A program made the translations under genes and the position numbers. The notes beneath the pieces were generated by a model. The model was not told the DNA's origin and ran no database searches. It saw nothing but the letters and a program-made list of their open reading frames with translations. Below are positions 15,132-22,038 of a stretch of DNA of 28,702 nucleotides, piece after piece; positions within the stretch are counted from its first letter, which is position 1; each line of letters begins with the position of its first letter. This DNA is from JBBRWV01 sp038248985 (GTDB lineage: Bacteria; Planctomycetota; Phycisphaerae; WQYP01): the NCBI GenBank assembly GCA_038248985.1, contig JBBRWV010000032.1:1-28702 (forward strand). The letters run 5' to 3'.

Positions 15132-15166
15132 AAAAAAAATGGATGACAGGTGCTGCCATCCGTTTT
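15132..15166. terminator. Bidirectional intrinsic terminator
   Basis: GGATGACAG (15141-15149) pairs with CTGCCATCC (15153-15161) with one A-C mismatch, flanked by an A-run before and GTTTTT after. It can end both the permease transcript (+) and the convergent lipoprotein transcript (-). Confidence 0.65.
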
Positions 15167-15191
15167 TCATTGGAACGTCCGGAACGAGAGA

Positions 15192-15632
15192 TCAGTTTTT
15201 GGCGGCGTTGGTGGTGGTGCCGTCGCTGGGGCCGAGCTTCACAATAATGTGAGTTTTGATGAGGGCCTTGCGAATGGTGATGGCCGCGGCCTCCTTGCTC
15301 TTGCTGAAGCGGAGGGTGACTTCATTTTTCATCTGGTTCTGATCGACGAGCGTCCAGCCTTTGGTGGGCATTTGCGTGCGATAGAAATTCACGACGGGAA
15401 GGACGTCATCGCTGCCTTTGTAATAGTGATAGGCGGTGCGGAAGCTGGTGGCGGGAACGACGGTGCTGTTGGATTTGGACGCATCCATGGCGAAGCCGGC
15501 GGGCACGGGGATGTCCGCGATGGGCGAAACCGGGGCGGAAATGAGCGGGCCGGTGCTCTTGTTGCAGCCGCCGATGGCTAGGGCCGCGAGGGACAGGACG
15601 AGGGTCAGTTTGAAAGTGGAATGGGAAATCAT
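15192..15632 (-). CDS. Lipoprotein, hypothetical
   Basis: The 146-residue protein has a lipoprotein signal: a hydrophobic stretch and the lipobox LAIGGC, giving a lipidated Cys at about 23. The mature part (IPVPAGFAMD...SFRTAYHYYKGSDDVLPVVNFYRTQMPTKGWTLV, then a beta hairpin with VTLRFSKSKEAAAITI) resembles small planctomycete lipoproteins in which an FR..Y.G.....V..FY...M...GW pattern recurs. This suggests an envelope protein, but the role is unknown. GGAGG sits 6 bp before the ATG. It is convergent with the permease gene and divergent from the YkgJ gene. Confidence 0.75.
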   Translation of the reverse strand: MISHSTFKLTLVLSLAALAIGGCNKSTGPLISAPVSPIADIPVPAGFAMDASKSNSTVVPATSFRTAYHYYKGSDDVLPVVNFYRTQMPTKGWTLVDQNQMKNEVTLRFSKSKEAAAITIRKALIKTHIIVKLGPSDGTTTNAAKN

Positions 15633-15769
15633 GATCAGCCTCCAATGCCGTTAAAAAATCCATTCATGGGTGTAAATGATTGCGCGCCGAGGCGGCGGCG
15701 TCAAGGGGCTGGTGCGGCAGGGCGCGGGACGGGAGGATGGGCCGATACCTGTCGCCCGCTCACTTCTGC

Positions 15770-15775
15770 TACACT
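15770..15775 (+). promoter_or_regulatory. -10 element before the first YkgJ gene
   Basis: TACACT ends 6 bp before the ATG at 15782, with no Shine-Dalgarno, matching the leaderless layout seen elsewhere in the window. Confidence 0.45.
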
Positions 15776-15781
15776 CTGGCG

Positions 15782-16246
15782 ATGAGCAAGCCTGTCGAAA
15801 AAAACGTTTCGTTGAACGTGGCCACCCCGTGGTATGCGGAGGGGCTGCGTTTTGAATGCACACAGTGCGGCAATTGCTGCTCGGGCGGTCCGGGGTACGT
15901 CTACATGTCGGTGGAAGAGATAGAGAAGATCGCGGCGCATTTGCAGATGGAGTTGGAGCACTTCACGCGGACGTATGTGAAGCGGGTGGGGAATCGCTTT
16001 TCGCTGCTGGAAAAATTCAACTATGACTGCACCTTTTTGAAGCGGGAGAACGGCAACGCCCTGTGCATGATCTACCCGGTGCGGCCGGTGCAATGCCGCA
16101 CGTGGCCGTTCTGGAATGAGAATTTGAAGACGCCGGACCGGTGGGAGAATGCGTCGCACACGTGCCCGGGGATGTGCGATGCGAAAGCCCCGCATTATCC
16201 GCTCGAGCACATTGAGAACAAACGGAACACGCCGGGAAGTCTGTGA
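15782..16246 (+). CDS. YkgJ-family Cys-cluster protein 1
   Basis: The 154-residue protein has the YkgJ/UPF0153 signature CTQCGNCCSG near residue 27, followed by CTFL, CMIYPVRPVQCRTWPFW and CPG, about eight cysteines in all. The family is thought to bind zinc or an iron-sulfur cluster; its biochemical role is not established. There is no signal peptide, so it is cytosolic. The next gene overlaps or follows within 40 bp and encodes a distant relative, so the two are probably co-transcribed and may act together. The start is set by TACACT 6 bp upstream. Confidence 0.85.
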   Translation: MSKPVEKNVSLNVATPWYAEGLRFECTQCGNCCSGGPGYVYMSVEEIEKIAAHLQMELEHFTRTYVKRVGNRFSLLEKFNYDCTFLKRENGNALCMIYPVRPVQCRTWPFWNENLKTPDRWENASHTCPGMCDAKAPHYPLEHIENKRNTPGSL

Positions 16247-16284
16247 GCGGGCTGCCGGAAGGGGGGCATCATGAAAGGGGCGAC

Positions 16285-16791
16285 GTGAATTCTCCGCTGG
16301 AATATTCTGCCAAGAAAAAGTTAGGGGAGGATGTTCAACGCATCCTGGCCGAGGCCGATGCGGATATCGCGGCGCGCAAGCCGGTATGCCAGGCGAGTGG
16401 ACGCTGCTGCAAATTCGAGGCGTATGGCCATCGGCTGTACGTGACGGCGGCTGAGCTGGCGTATTTTGCGGACACCATTGAGGGGGTGCAGCGGCGAGAA
16501 GGATCGGACGCGGAGGGGGGAGCCAAAACGGTTTCTCTGAGGCAGTTTTTCGCGGCGGAGGTGGTGGAGGGATGTCCGTATCAGATCGAGGGTTTGTGTA
16601 CGGCGCGCGAAGCGCGGCCGCTGGGCTGCCGGATCTATTTTTGTGATGAGAACGCGCAGCATTGGCAAAACGAGGTGTATGAAAAATATCATGCCCGTTT
16701 GCAGGCGTTACATGCGGAGCACGGGCTGCCGTATCGCTATATGGAGTGGCGGGCGGCGTTGCGCGAGGTGACGCCGGGGCCCGCGCGGTAG
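16285..16791 (+). CDS. YkgJ-family Cys-cluster protein 2
   Basis: The 168-residue protein carries CQASGRCCKF (about residue 37), then CPYQIEGLCTAREARPLGCRIYFCDEN, the YkgJ layout with an altered first motif. The C-terminus is helical and has a WRAALREVTPG end. A GTG start at 16285 has AAAGGGG just upstream. A GTG at 16243 overlapping the previous stop (GTGA) would add 14 residues and is an alternative. It follows the first YkgJ gene and precedes an exported protein, probably in one transcript. It differs from its neighbour enough to be an old duplication. Confidence 0.75.
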   Translation: MNSPLEYSAKKKLGEDVQRILAEADADIAARKPVCQASGRCCKFEAYGHRLYVTAAELAYFADTIEGVQRREGSDAEGGAKTVSLRQFFAAEVVEGCPYQIEGLCTAREARPLGCRIYFCDENAQHWQNEVYEKYHARLQALHAEHGLPYRYMEWRAALREVTPGPAR

Positions 16792-16832
16792 AATGCGTGC
16801 GGCGAATAGGCAACATTTTGGGAGGAGCAGGC

Positions 16833-18068
16833 ATGTGGCGCAGCGGGATGGTCATCGGGTTGGCATGGGGGATCGTCATGGGATCGTGGGGCGTGTCGGG
16901 ACAGGTGCCGGCGGAACCGAACAGCCGGGCGCAGTCGCAGGTGGGGACGCAGCCGCAGACACAAATGGGTGCGCCACCGGCGACGCGGTCCATCCTTACC
17001 AACATTGAAGCGGCGATGGATAAAGAGATCGCGGAATTTACGCTGGACAAGGTGCCGCTGGAAAAAGCCGTGCAGCAGATCCGCACCGCGGCGAACACGA
17101 ACATCGTGGTGAACTGGTCGGCGATGAAGACGGCCGGGATCGCGCGGGATGCCGCGGTTTCGTTGCGCTTGCGCAAGCTGCCGGCGGAGCAATTGGTACG
17201 GGCGTTGTGTGAAACGCTCAGCAGCGACGAGGTCCGGCTCAACTACGTTGTGGGCGAAGGAGTGGTGGAAATCACGACCAACGAAAATTTGGGTAAAGCC
17301 CATGTGACTCGGCTCATCGACGCGGGGAAGGCGCTGACGCCGCCGCTGGTCGCCGACGAGCGGTCCGCGCGGGAGAAAAAAGTGCTGGCGCTGGCGCAGG
17401 CGGAGCTGCGCCGCGTGGGTGAACGATCAGAGGGGGCGAATCGCCAGTTGCTGATCAAGGGCGATTACCTGGTGGCCACGCTATCGCCGCGCGTCGTGCT
17501 GCACGTGCAGCGGCTGTTCAATGCGCTGGCCGGGCCGATGAAACCGGGATCGGTGCCGCCGGGGGTGGTGGCGTCGGTGCGGCAGAAGAAGGCGGAGGAG
17601 GGGATGCGGAAACGGGTGGACGCGGCGCAGGATAAAAATCGCGCGGTAGAGGAAATCGCGTGGAATTTGGAGAAGGCCGCGCCGGAATTGAACATTGTCC
17701 TGTTGGCCAGCGCCCGCAAAGAGTTGCAGATGCACGTGATTGGTGCGCTGGATTACCTGGTGAATGAAGCCGGCGTGGTGTACATCGGAACGGCGCGGGA
17801 TATCCGCAGCCGGACGCTTTTTGCGGTGTATGACTTGCGCGATTTGATCAAACGACTGCAGCTAAAGCCCGAGAACAAGAATGTGGAGACGCGGGTATTG
17901 GCGGAAAAAATCGTGGCGACCCTGAAGGAAAAAGTGACGCCCCAGTTGTGGACGGATGTGGAAAACGGGCCCTGCTCGCTCACTTTGCATGGGGGGTTGC
18001 TGGTGGTGTATGCGCCTCCGCCGGTGTTTCGGACGATTGGCGTGACGTGGCAGGAACTGGAAAAATAA
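16833..18068 (+). CDS. Exported protein with secretin-N-like (STN-like) duplication
   Basis: The 411-residue protein has a signal peptide (residues 1-24, MWRSGMVIGLAWGIVMGSW...), a Gln/Pro-rich linker to about 50, and then a domain like the STN/secretin short domain: FTLDKVPLEKAVQQIRTAANTNIVVNW, with later LVRALCETL and GVVEITTNENLGK. A second half repeats the pattern: NYLVNEAGVVYIGTARD, VYDLRDLI, and SLTLHGGLLVVYAPPPV, which aligns with LLIKGDYLVATLSPRV of the first half. Planctomycetes encode many such STN-like proteins; the role is unknown, perhaps envelope or pilus-linked. The ATG at 16833 has GGAGGAG upstream. A -10-like TAGAAT lies at about 16790-16795. A prepilin is encoded convergently downstream. 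Confidence 0.7.
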   Translation: MWRSGMVIGLAWGIVMGSWGVSGQVPAEPNSRAQSQVGTQPQTQMGAPPATRSILTNIEAAMDKEIAEFTLDKVPLEKAVQQIRTAANTNIVVNWSAMKTAGIARDAAVSLRLRKLPAEQLVRALCETLSSDEVRLNYVVGEGVVEITTNENLGKAHVTRLIDAGKALTPPLVADERSAREKKVLALAQAELRRVGERSEGANRQLLIKGDYLVATLSPRVVLHVQRLFNALAGPMKPGSVPPGVVASVRQKKAEEGMRKRVDAAQDKNRAVEEIAWNLEKAAPELNIVLLASARKELQMHVIGALDYLVNEAGVVYIGTARDIRSRTLFAVYDLRDLIKRLQLKPENKNVETRVLAEKIVATLKEKVTPQLWTDVENGPCSLTLHGGLLVVYAPPPVFRTIGVTWQELEK

Positions 18069-18112
18069 TCCCCCCTGCGCCGGCAAATTTTCTGTTTCCG
18101 TTCTGACGCACT

Positions 18113-18631
18113 TCAATTGATCGTGGGATCGCCCACACGCACGATGCTGAGCGTCTTGGACTTGGAACCAAATCTCAGCGCCAGGGTCGAAGCACTGTCA
18201 CAAGTGCCCAAGCCGTTGTACGTGAAGCGCACGGTGGCGGCGGGGTTGAGAGCGAACGTGGTGCCGGCGAGTTCCCGCTCGGTGCCGTAATTGATCGTGT
18301 AATTTCCGGGGGCCAGCGGTTGCTGAATGGGTGTGGCGTCCCACGTGGTGCCGTTGGATTTCCAGTAGATGCTGAAGCTGTTGCTGGAGGTGTTGAAGAG
18401 GACGCAGGAATCCTTGCCGGTGGTCATCGCCAGGTTGCGCGCGAAGCGAAAGGCGACCAGGGTTTCGCGTGCCGCCCGCTCGGCGCGTTGATTGGCTTCA
18501 AACGAAGCAATCGTCTGCACGCCCAGGCTCATCACGATGGACATGATCATAACGACGATCAGGATTTCGATGAGCGTGAACCCGCGCGCGACACGCGCGG
18601 GGCGCAAAGAGGATAGGCGTCGTGACTTCAT
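18113..18631 (-). CDS. Type II secretion/type IV pilus pseudopilin (GspH-like)
   Basis: The 172-residue protein has a class III prepilin signal: a basic leader, then cleavage before F in GFTLIEILIVVMIMSIV, with the Glu at +5, followed by the hydrophobic helix. The C-terminal globular part includes NLAMTTGKDSCVLFNT and VRFTYNGLGTC, like GspH/FimT minor pseudopilins, with two cysteines that may pair. It is processed by PilD and inserts into a pseudopilus or pilus. The start is the ATG at 18631 (a GTG at 18634 is immediately upstream). No other pilus gene is in the window, so it is an orphan gene. It faces the neighbouring STN-like gene tail to tail. Confidence 0.85.
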   Translation of the reverse strand: MKSRRLSSLRPARVARGFTLIEILIVVMIMSIVMSLGVQTIASFEANQRAERAARETLVAFRFARNLAMTTGKDSCVLFNTSSNSFSIYWKSNGTTWDATPIQQPLAPGNYTINYGTERELAGTTFALNPAATVRFTYNGLGTCDSASTLALRFGSKSKTLSIVRVGDPTIN

Positions 18632-18729
18632 CACCCCTGTTATCGGTTGATTTGCCCGGCCGGTTAATCGTCGCGGTGCTCCACCGCGCCGGTTTCACGC
18701 AGCGCTCGCATAGGCCCGGTCGAATCGGT

Positions 18730-18735
18730 TATTAT
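18730..18735 (+). promoter_or_regulatory. -10 element before the DUF2752 gene
   Basis: TATTAT ends 7 bp before the ATG at 18743, with no Shine-Dalgarno between, again the leaderless layout. Confidence 0.4.
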
Positions 18736-18742
18736 CATCCCC

Positions 18743-19276
18743 ATGAGCGATACACCCTCCCAATCAACTCCCGGCGATGCGACCGTCTTACCGCTGGTCC
18801 TCGCCCAAAGCTCCCCGACGCCGCTGACCACGCACAAGGCCAAGCCCCTGTCCACGCGAATCTGGTGCGCCTTTATGTTCACCATCTGTGTCGTCATGCT
18901 GGCCATCGGATTTCTTCTTCCCCCTTCGAACAAGGGTTTTGGAACGCATGAAAGGCTGGGCCTCGCGCCGTGCGGCATGTTGCGCTTCACCGGGGTACCG
19001 TGCCCCACCTGCGGATGCACCACGGCCGTTTCGTACGTCGCCCATGGTGACCCGGTCAAAGCCTTCATCACCCAGCCGTTTGGGGCGCTGGTGGGGATCC
19101 TCGGCATTGTGCTGGGCGTGATGTCCCTGGTGGGCATCGTCACCGGCAAATGGATGGGGCCGTCGGCGTTTATTCTGAACTGGTATTGGCGGTCGATTTT
19201 TTTCGTTTGCCTGGCGCTTCTGTCCCTTGCGTGGATCTATAAGATCGTCGCGGTGCGGTGGGGCATCGTGGTCTGA
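18743..19276 (+). CDS. DUF2752 membrane protein
   Basis: The 177-residue protein has a polar N-terminus (1-40), a membrane segment (about 43-62), the DUF2752 signature GVPCPTCGCTTAVSYVAHGD, and two more membrane segments (about 115-135 and 150-170). The CPTCGxT motif, with its closely spaced cysteines, defines the family, which occurs in many bacteria without a known function. It lies just before two lipoprotein genes but has its own -10. The start is fixed by that element. Codon use is more mixed than in the G-rich genes before it. Confidence 0.85.
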   Translation: MSDTPSQSTPGDATVLPLVLAQSSPTPLTTHKAKPLSTRIWCAFMFTICVVMLAIGFLLPPSNKGFGTHERLGLAPCGMLRFTGVPCPTCGCTTAVSYVAHGDPVKAFITQPFGALVGILGIVLGVMSLVGIVTGKWMGPSAFILNWYWRSIFFVCLALLSLAWIYKIVAVRWGIVV

Positions 19277-19346
19277 ACGAGCCGCCTCAGCGCCCCTCCT
19301 TCCCCCCCAATTTCGATTTCTTTGGCCGCTTTCTTACGCCCCCCCA

Positions 19347-19375
19347 TTGGCACCTGCGCCTCGGCAGACTAACAT
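19347..19375 (+). promoter_or_regulatory. Promoter of the lipoprotein pair
   Basis: TTGGCA (19347-19352), a 17-bp spacer and TAACAT (19370-19375) precede the gene at 19403, which has GGAGG before its ATG. Confidence 0.55.
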
Positions 19376-19402
19376 GCTTCTTCTTGGCTTTGGAGGATTC
19401 CC

Positions 19403-20080
19403 ATGCGTGGTGACTTACTCTCTCGTTTCTGTTCCCGAGCGGCCCGCCCTTCCGCAGTCGTGGTCACCCTCATGGTGCTGACTTCCGCCCTTTCAGGGTG
19501 CTGGCTGGCTGCGGCCGATCAACGGATGCGCGGCAAGGAAGTGACGGCCGAGTATCTGGGGCTGGAAAATAAATCCGTGGCGATCGTGATTTTCACCGAC
19601 CAGGCGCTCGTGAATGAGTTTCCCGATGCCCGAGCGGAAATTTCTGGATTTCTGGCCAATCAGATGCGCTCCAGCCTGCCCACGACGCGTTTGCTGGCAC
19701 CCAAGGATGTCATCGCCTGGCAGGATGAAACGATCAACTGGTTTGGCCTCTCGGAATCCGACATTGGCCAACATTTCGGGGTCGATCGTGTCTTGATGAT
19801 CGAATTGCTGAACTATTCCACGACCAGCCGCGGCGGCGTGGGAGATTTGCAGGGCAACATCCGGGCGACGGCGAAAATATTCGAAGTGGATAAGCCGAGC
19901 CAGTTGCCGGCGTGGCGGGGAGTTTTCGATGTTTCCTGGCCGAAGGATGGACCCGTGGATGTCGCGCGGACCAATGAATCGGTGGTGCGTCAACGCACCC
20001 TGGAAATGTTTGCGTCGCGCGTGACTGGCCGCCTATTTACGCATCGCGAAATGGATAAACCCATACGTACCCGCGAATAA
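19403..20080 (+). CDS. Lipoprotein, hypothetical, paralogue A
   Basis: The 225-residue protein has a basic N-terminus, a hydrophobic segment and the lipobox LTSALSGC, with the lipidated Cys at about 33. The mature part begins KSVAIVIFTDQALVNEFPDARAEISGFLANQM and includes FGLSESDIGQHFGVDRVLMIELLNYS and IRATAKIFEV. This reads as a small alpha/beta domain like those of outer-membrane lipoproteins that sense or assemble envelope parts. The next gene encodes a protein with the same order of elements, so they are a divergent duplicate pair. No enzyme motif is seen. GGAGG precedes the ATG by 6 bp. Confidence 0.75.
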   Translation: MRGDLLSRFCSRAARPSAVVVTLMVLTSALSGCWLAAADQRMRGKEVTAEYLGLENKSVAIVIFTDQALVNEFPDARAEISGFLANQMRSSLPTTRLLAPKDVIAWQDETINWFGLSESDIGQHFGVDRVLMIELLNYSTTSRGGVGDLQGNIRATAKIFEVDKPSQLPAWRGVFDVSWPKDGPVDVARTNESVVRQRTLEMFASRVTGRLFTHREMDKPIRTRE

Positions 20081-20135
20081 TTTCGCGGCGGATAAAAGTG
20101 GAACAGGACTATTCTTTCATCGCGGAGGATCGAAC

Positions 20136-20759
20136 ATGAAAATGCGCGTGGCTCTTGTGCCGTTGCTGCTGATTCTGGCCTCAACCTTGCCCTCGTGTGA
20201 AGCACTCTATCTGATTGGCGGAAAAGGCAAGGCTGACGCGATTTATGAATTGCCCAAGAACAAGCGGGTGCTGGTGTTTGTCGATCCGCGCCAGACCTCG
20301 CGCATGCCGGCCGACATCCCCTATACCCTCGGCGAAGCGATTACCGACCACCTCTTCAAGTTCAAGGCGGCGGACCAGTTTGTGGGGCAGCAGCAACTCG
20401 CCGAGGCCCGTCGGTCCGATCGTTTTGAAAAGTTTGGCCTTGCCGATGTGGCCCGTGCAGCCGGTGCCGACGTGGTGCTCCATATTGATGTTATTCAATG
20501 GAAGGTCGAGGCGACGTCGGATAATTCATTGACTGAAGGGGCCGCGGCCGTCGTCGTGAAAGTGGTCGATAGCAATGGCACGCGCCTGTGGCCGCCCGAG
20601 GGTGTCCTGGGCGCGCCGGTGGAGGCACACATATCGCCCCAATTGACGGACACTCAGAATATCGAGTCCGTCAACCGGGCGTTGCTCGCGCTGCTGACCG
20701 TGCGTGTGGGCCGGATCTTCCACAGTTACGACCTGGAAAACAAAGAAATCACGCGGTAA
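20136..20759 (+). CDS. Lipoprotein, hypothetical, paralogue B
   Basis: The 207-residue protein has a lipoprotein signal with lipobox ASTLPSC (Cys about 24). Its mature region, RVLVFVDPRQTSRMPADIPYTLGEAITDHLF, then FGLADVARAAGADVVLHIDVIQW and VKVVDSNGTRLWP, lines up with paralogue A, with the same motif order and spacing. The intergenic gap is 55 bp with its own GGAGG, and a TATTCT -10-like word lies at about 20110-20115. The pair is probably co-transcribed. The function is unknown, likely in the periplasm or at the outer membrane. Confidence 0.75.
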   Translation: MKMRVALVPLLLILASTLPSCEALYLIGGKGKADAIYELPKNKRVLVFVDPRQTSRMPADIPYTLGEAITDHLFKFKAADQFVGQQQLAEARRSDRFEKFGLADVARAAGADVVLHIDVIQWKVEATSDNSLTEGAAAVVVKVVDSNGTRLWPPEGVLGAPVEAHISPQLTDTQNIESVNRALLALLTVRVGRIFHSYDLENKEITR

Positions 20760-20856
20760 CCGCGACGACCGCAAATTCACGCCGACGGAAAATTCAATAG
20801 GTGCGGATAATGGCGGAAAATTTTAGCTTTTTTGTAACATTCCGGTCGCTTTATCG

Positions 20857-20957
20857 TTGATTTCTACAACCCCGCGTTATACAAATGACAAACCATCTCT
20901 CGTGTGCCATCTTTCGCATGGCTTTCCCAACACCGGCACGCAATTCTTAACCGGTGT
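20857..20957 (+). promoter_or_regulatory. Promoter and leader hairpin before the zinc-ribbon gene
   Basis: TTGATT (20857-20862), a short 15-bp spacer and TATACA (20878-20883) form a weak promoter about 110 bp before the gene. In the leader ACACCGG (20930-20936) pairs with CCGGTGT (20951-20957) around 14 nt. The role of this hairpin is unknown. Confidence 0.4.
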
Positions 20958-20992
20958 GCAGTACGAAAAATTTTGACTTCGGAAGGTGTTCT

Positions 20993-21634
20993 ATGGCTGT
21001 ACACATTCCCCGCTGCCCCCATTGTGCAAAGTCCATCGACGTTTCGGTAACCTTGATGGAACGACTTCGCTTTTGGGTGACGCCCATGGTCAGTTGCCCC
21101 TCCTGCTCGCGCGCCGTGGAACCGGGGCATGCCCGCATCATGGGCAATGCCTATGGCGAATGGGCGGTGCAATTCATGGGGGAGCTGAAAATGGTCGCCG
21201 ATCAACTGCCGCTTCTCAAGGAAGTGGAAGCACGCCGGCTGATGGGCACCCGGGTCCACGATGAAGACATTCATTTGCAGCAGGGCTTCGATGCGCTGTC
21301 GCGCGCGTGCTTGAGTGCCGCCAAACAGATTCTCAAGGAAAAAGCCCACGGCCAGGATGCGGATCTGGATGTGGCCCCGCTGCCCGATCCGGCAACCGGC
21401 CAAACGGCCTTGGGCGCGGTCTTGGCCAAGTCCTCCACCAGCACGGGCGAAAAGGAATGGGAAATCCTGCTGGCGCGCATCAGTAAAACTCAGTATGTGT
21501 GTTATCTGCCGCCAGCCTCCACCGGCATCGAGCAGCGGGTGCGGGATGCGGTACAGCAGAAGACGCATCCTGGCCTGCGTGCCCATGCGTCTTTGACCGA
21601 GCACTCGCACGCAATAGGCCGTCAGCCCGCTTAG
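20993..21634 (+). CDS. Zinc-ribbon protein, hypothetical
   Basis: The 213-residue protein starts with a two-CxxC zinc ribbon: CPHC at residues 8-11 and CPSC at 35-38, in MAVHIPRCPHCAKS...MVSCPSCSRAVEPGH. The middle (about 60-125) is helical, with EWAVQFMGELKMVADQLPLLKEVEARRL. The C-terminal half (WEILLARISKTQYVCYLPP...) is a short beta-alpha region. There is no signal peptide. The ATG at 20993 has GGAAGGTG just upstream, so it is preferred over an in-frame ATG at 20954 that would add 13 residues. I do not recognise the family; a nucleic-acid or protein-binding scaffold role is only suggested by the ribbon. Confidence 0.7.
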   Translation: MAVHIPRCPHCAKSIDVSVTLMERLRFWVTPMVSCPSCSRAVEPGHARIMGNAYGEWAVQFMGELKMVADQLPLLKEVEARRLMGTRVHDEDIHLQQGFDALSRACLSAAKQILKEKAHGQDADLDVAPLPDPATGQTALGAVLAKSSTSTGEKEWEILLARISKTQYVCYLPPASTGIEQRVRDAVQQKTHPGLRAHASLTEHSHAIGRQPA

Positions 21635-22038
21635 ACCCCGCTCTTTTAGCCCACCCCCCCTGCTTACTGGCCCTTTTTAGCCCAACACCCCATCATTTTA
21701 GCCCAACACCCACCTTTTTTAGAAATTTATACGCGCTTTTCCGGCCTTCGCCCCGCCTTTCGACCATGTTTTTTTGCAATCATTTCCACATTTTACCAAT
21801 ATAGTTGGGCATTTAGCCGAGATATTTGGCCATTCAGCCGATAATAAGAGGTCTTGGAATTCAGAAATACGCTACCCTCTTTAGTCACCCGGCCCACCAT
21901 CATTGACCCTCCGCCTATGTTTAGGTATCGTGAACTGTTACTCCAATGCTCGCCGATTTGTCACACTTGGATTTGCATAAAACACGCGAAGAATCGACGG
22001 CTGAATTGACCCGCTAGTCAGGCTAATGAGGATATTTT
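21635..22038. promoter_or_regulatory. Intergenic array of five phased TTTAGCC repeats upstream of accD
   Basis: No gene is visible. Five copies of a 10-bp element start at 21644, 21675, 21696 (all TTTTAGCCCA), 21811 (ATTTAGCCGA) and 21832 (ATTCAGCCGA). The second and third copies share 16 identical bases (TTTTAGCCCAACACCC). Start-to-start distances are 31, 21, 115 and 21 bp, near 3, 2, 11 and 2 helical turns. The element at 21811 is directly preceded by GTTGGGC, an inverted GCCCAAC. Nearer the gene, TAATAA (21842-21847) and ATAAAA (21977-21982) are -10-like, but no complete promoter can be called. GAGG precedes the accD ATG. Confidence 0.5.
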
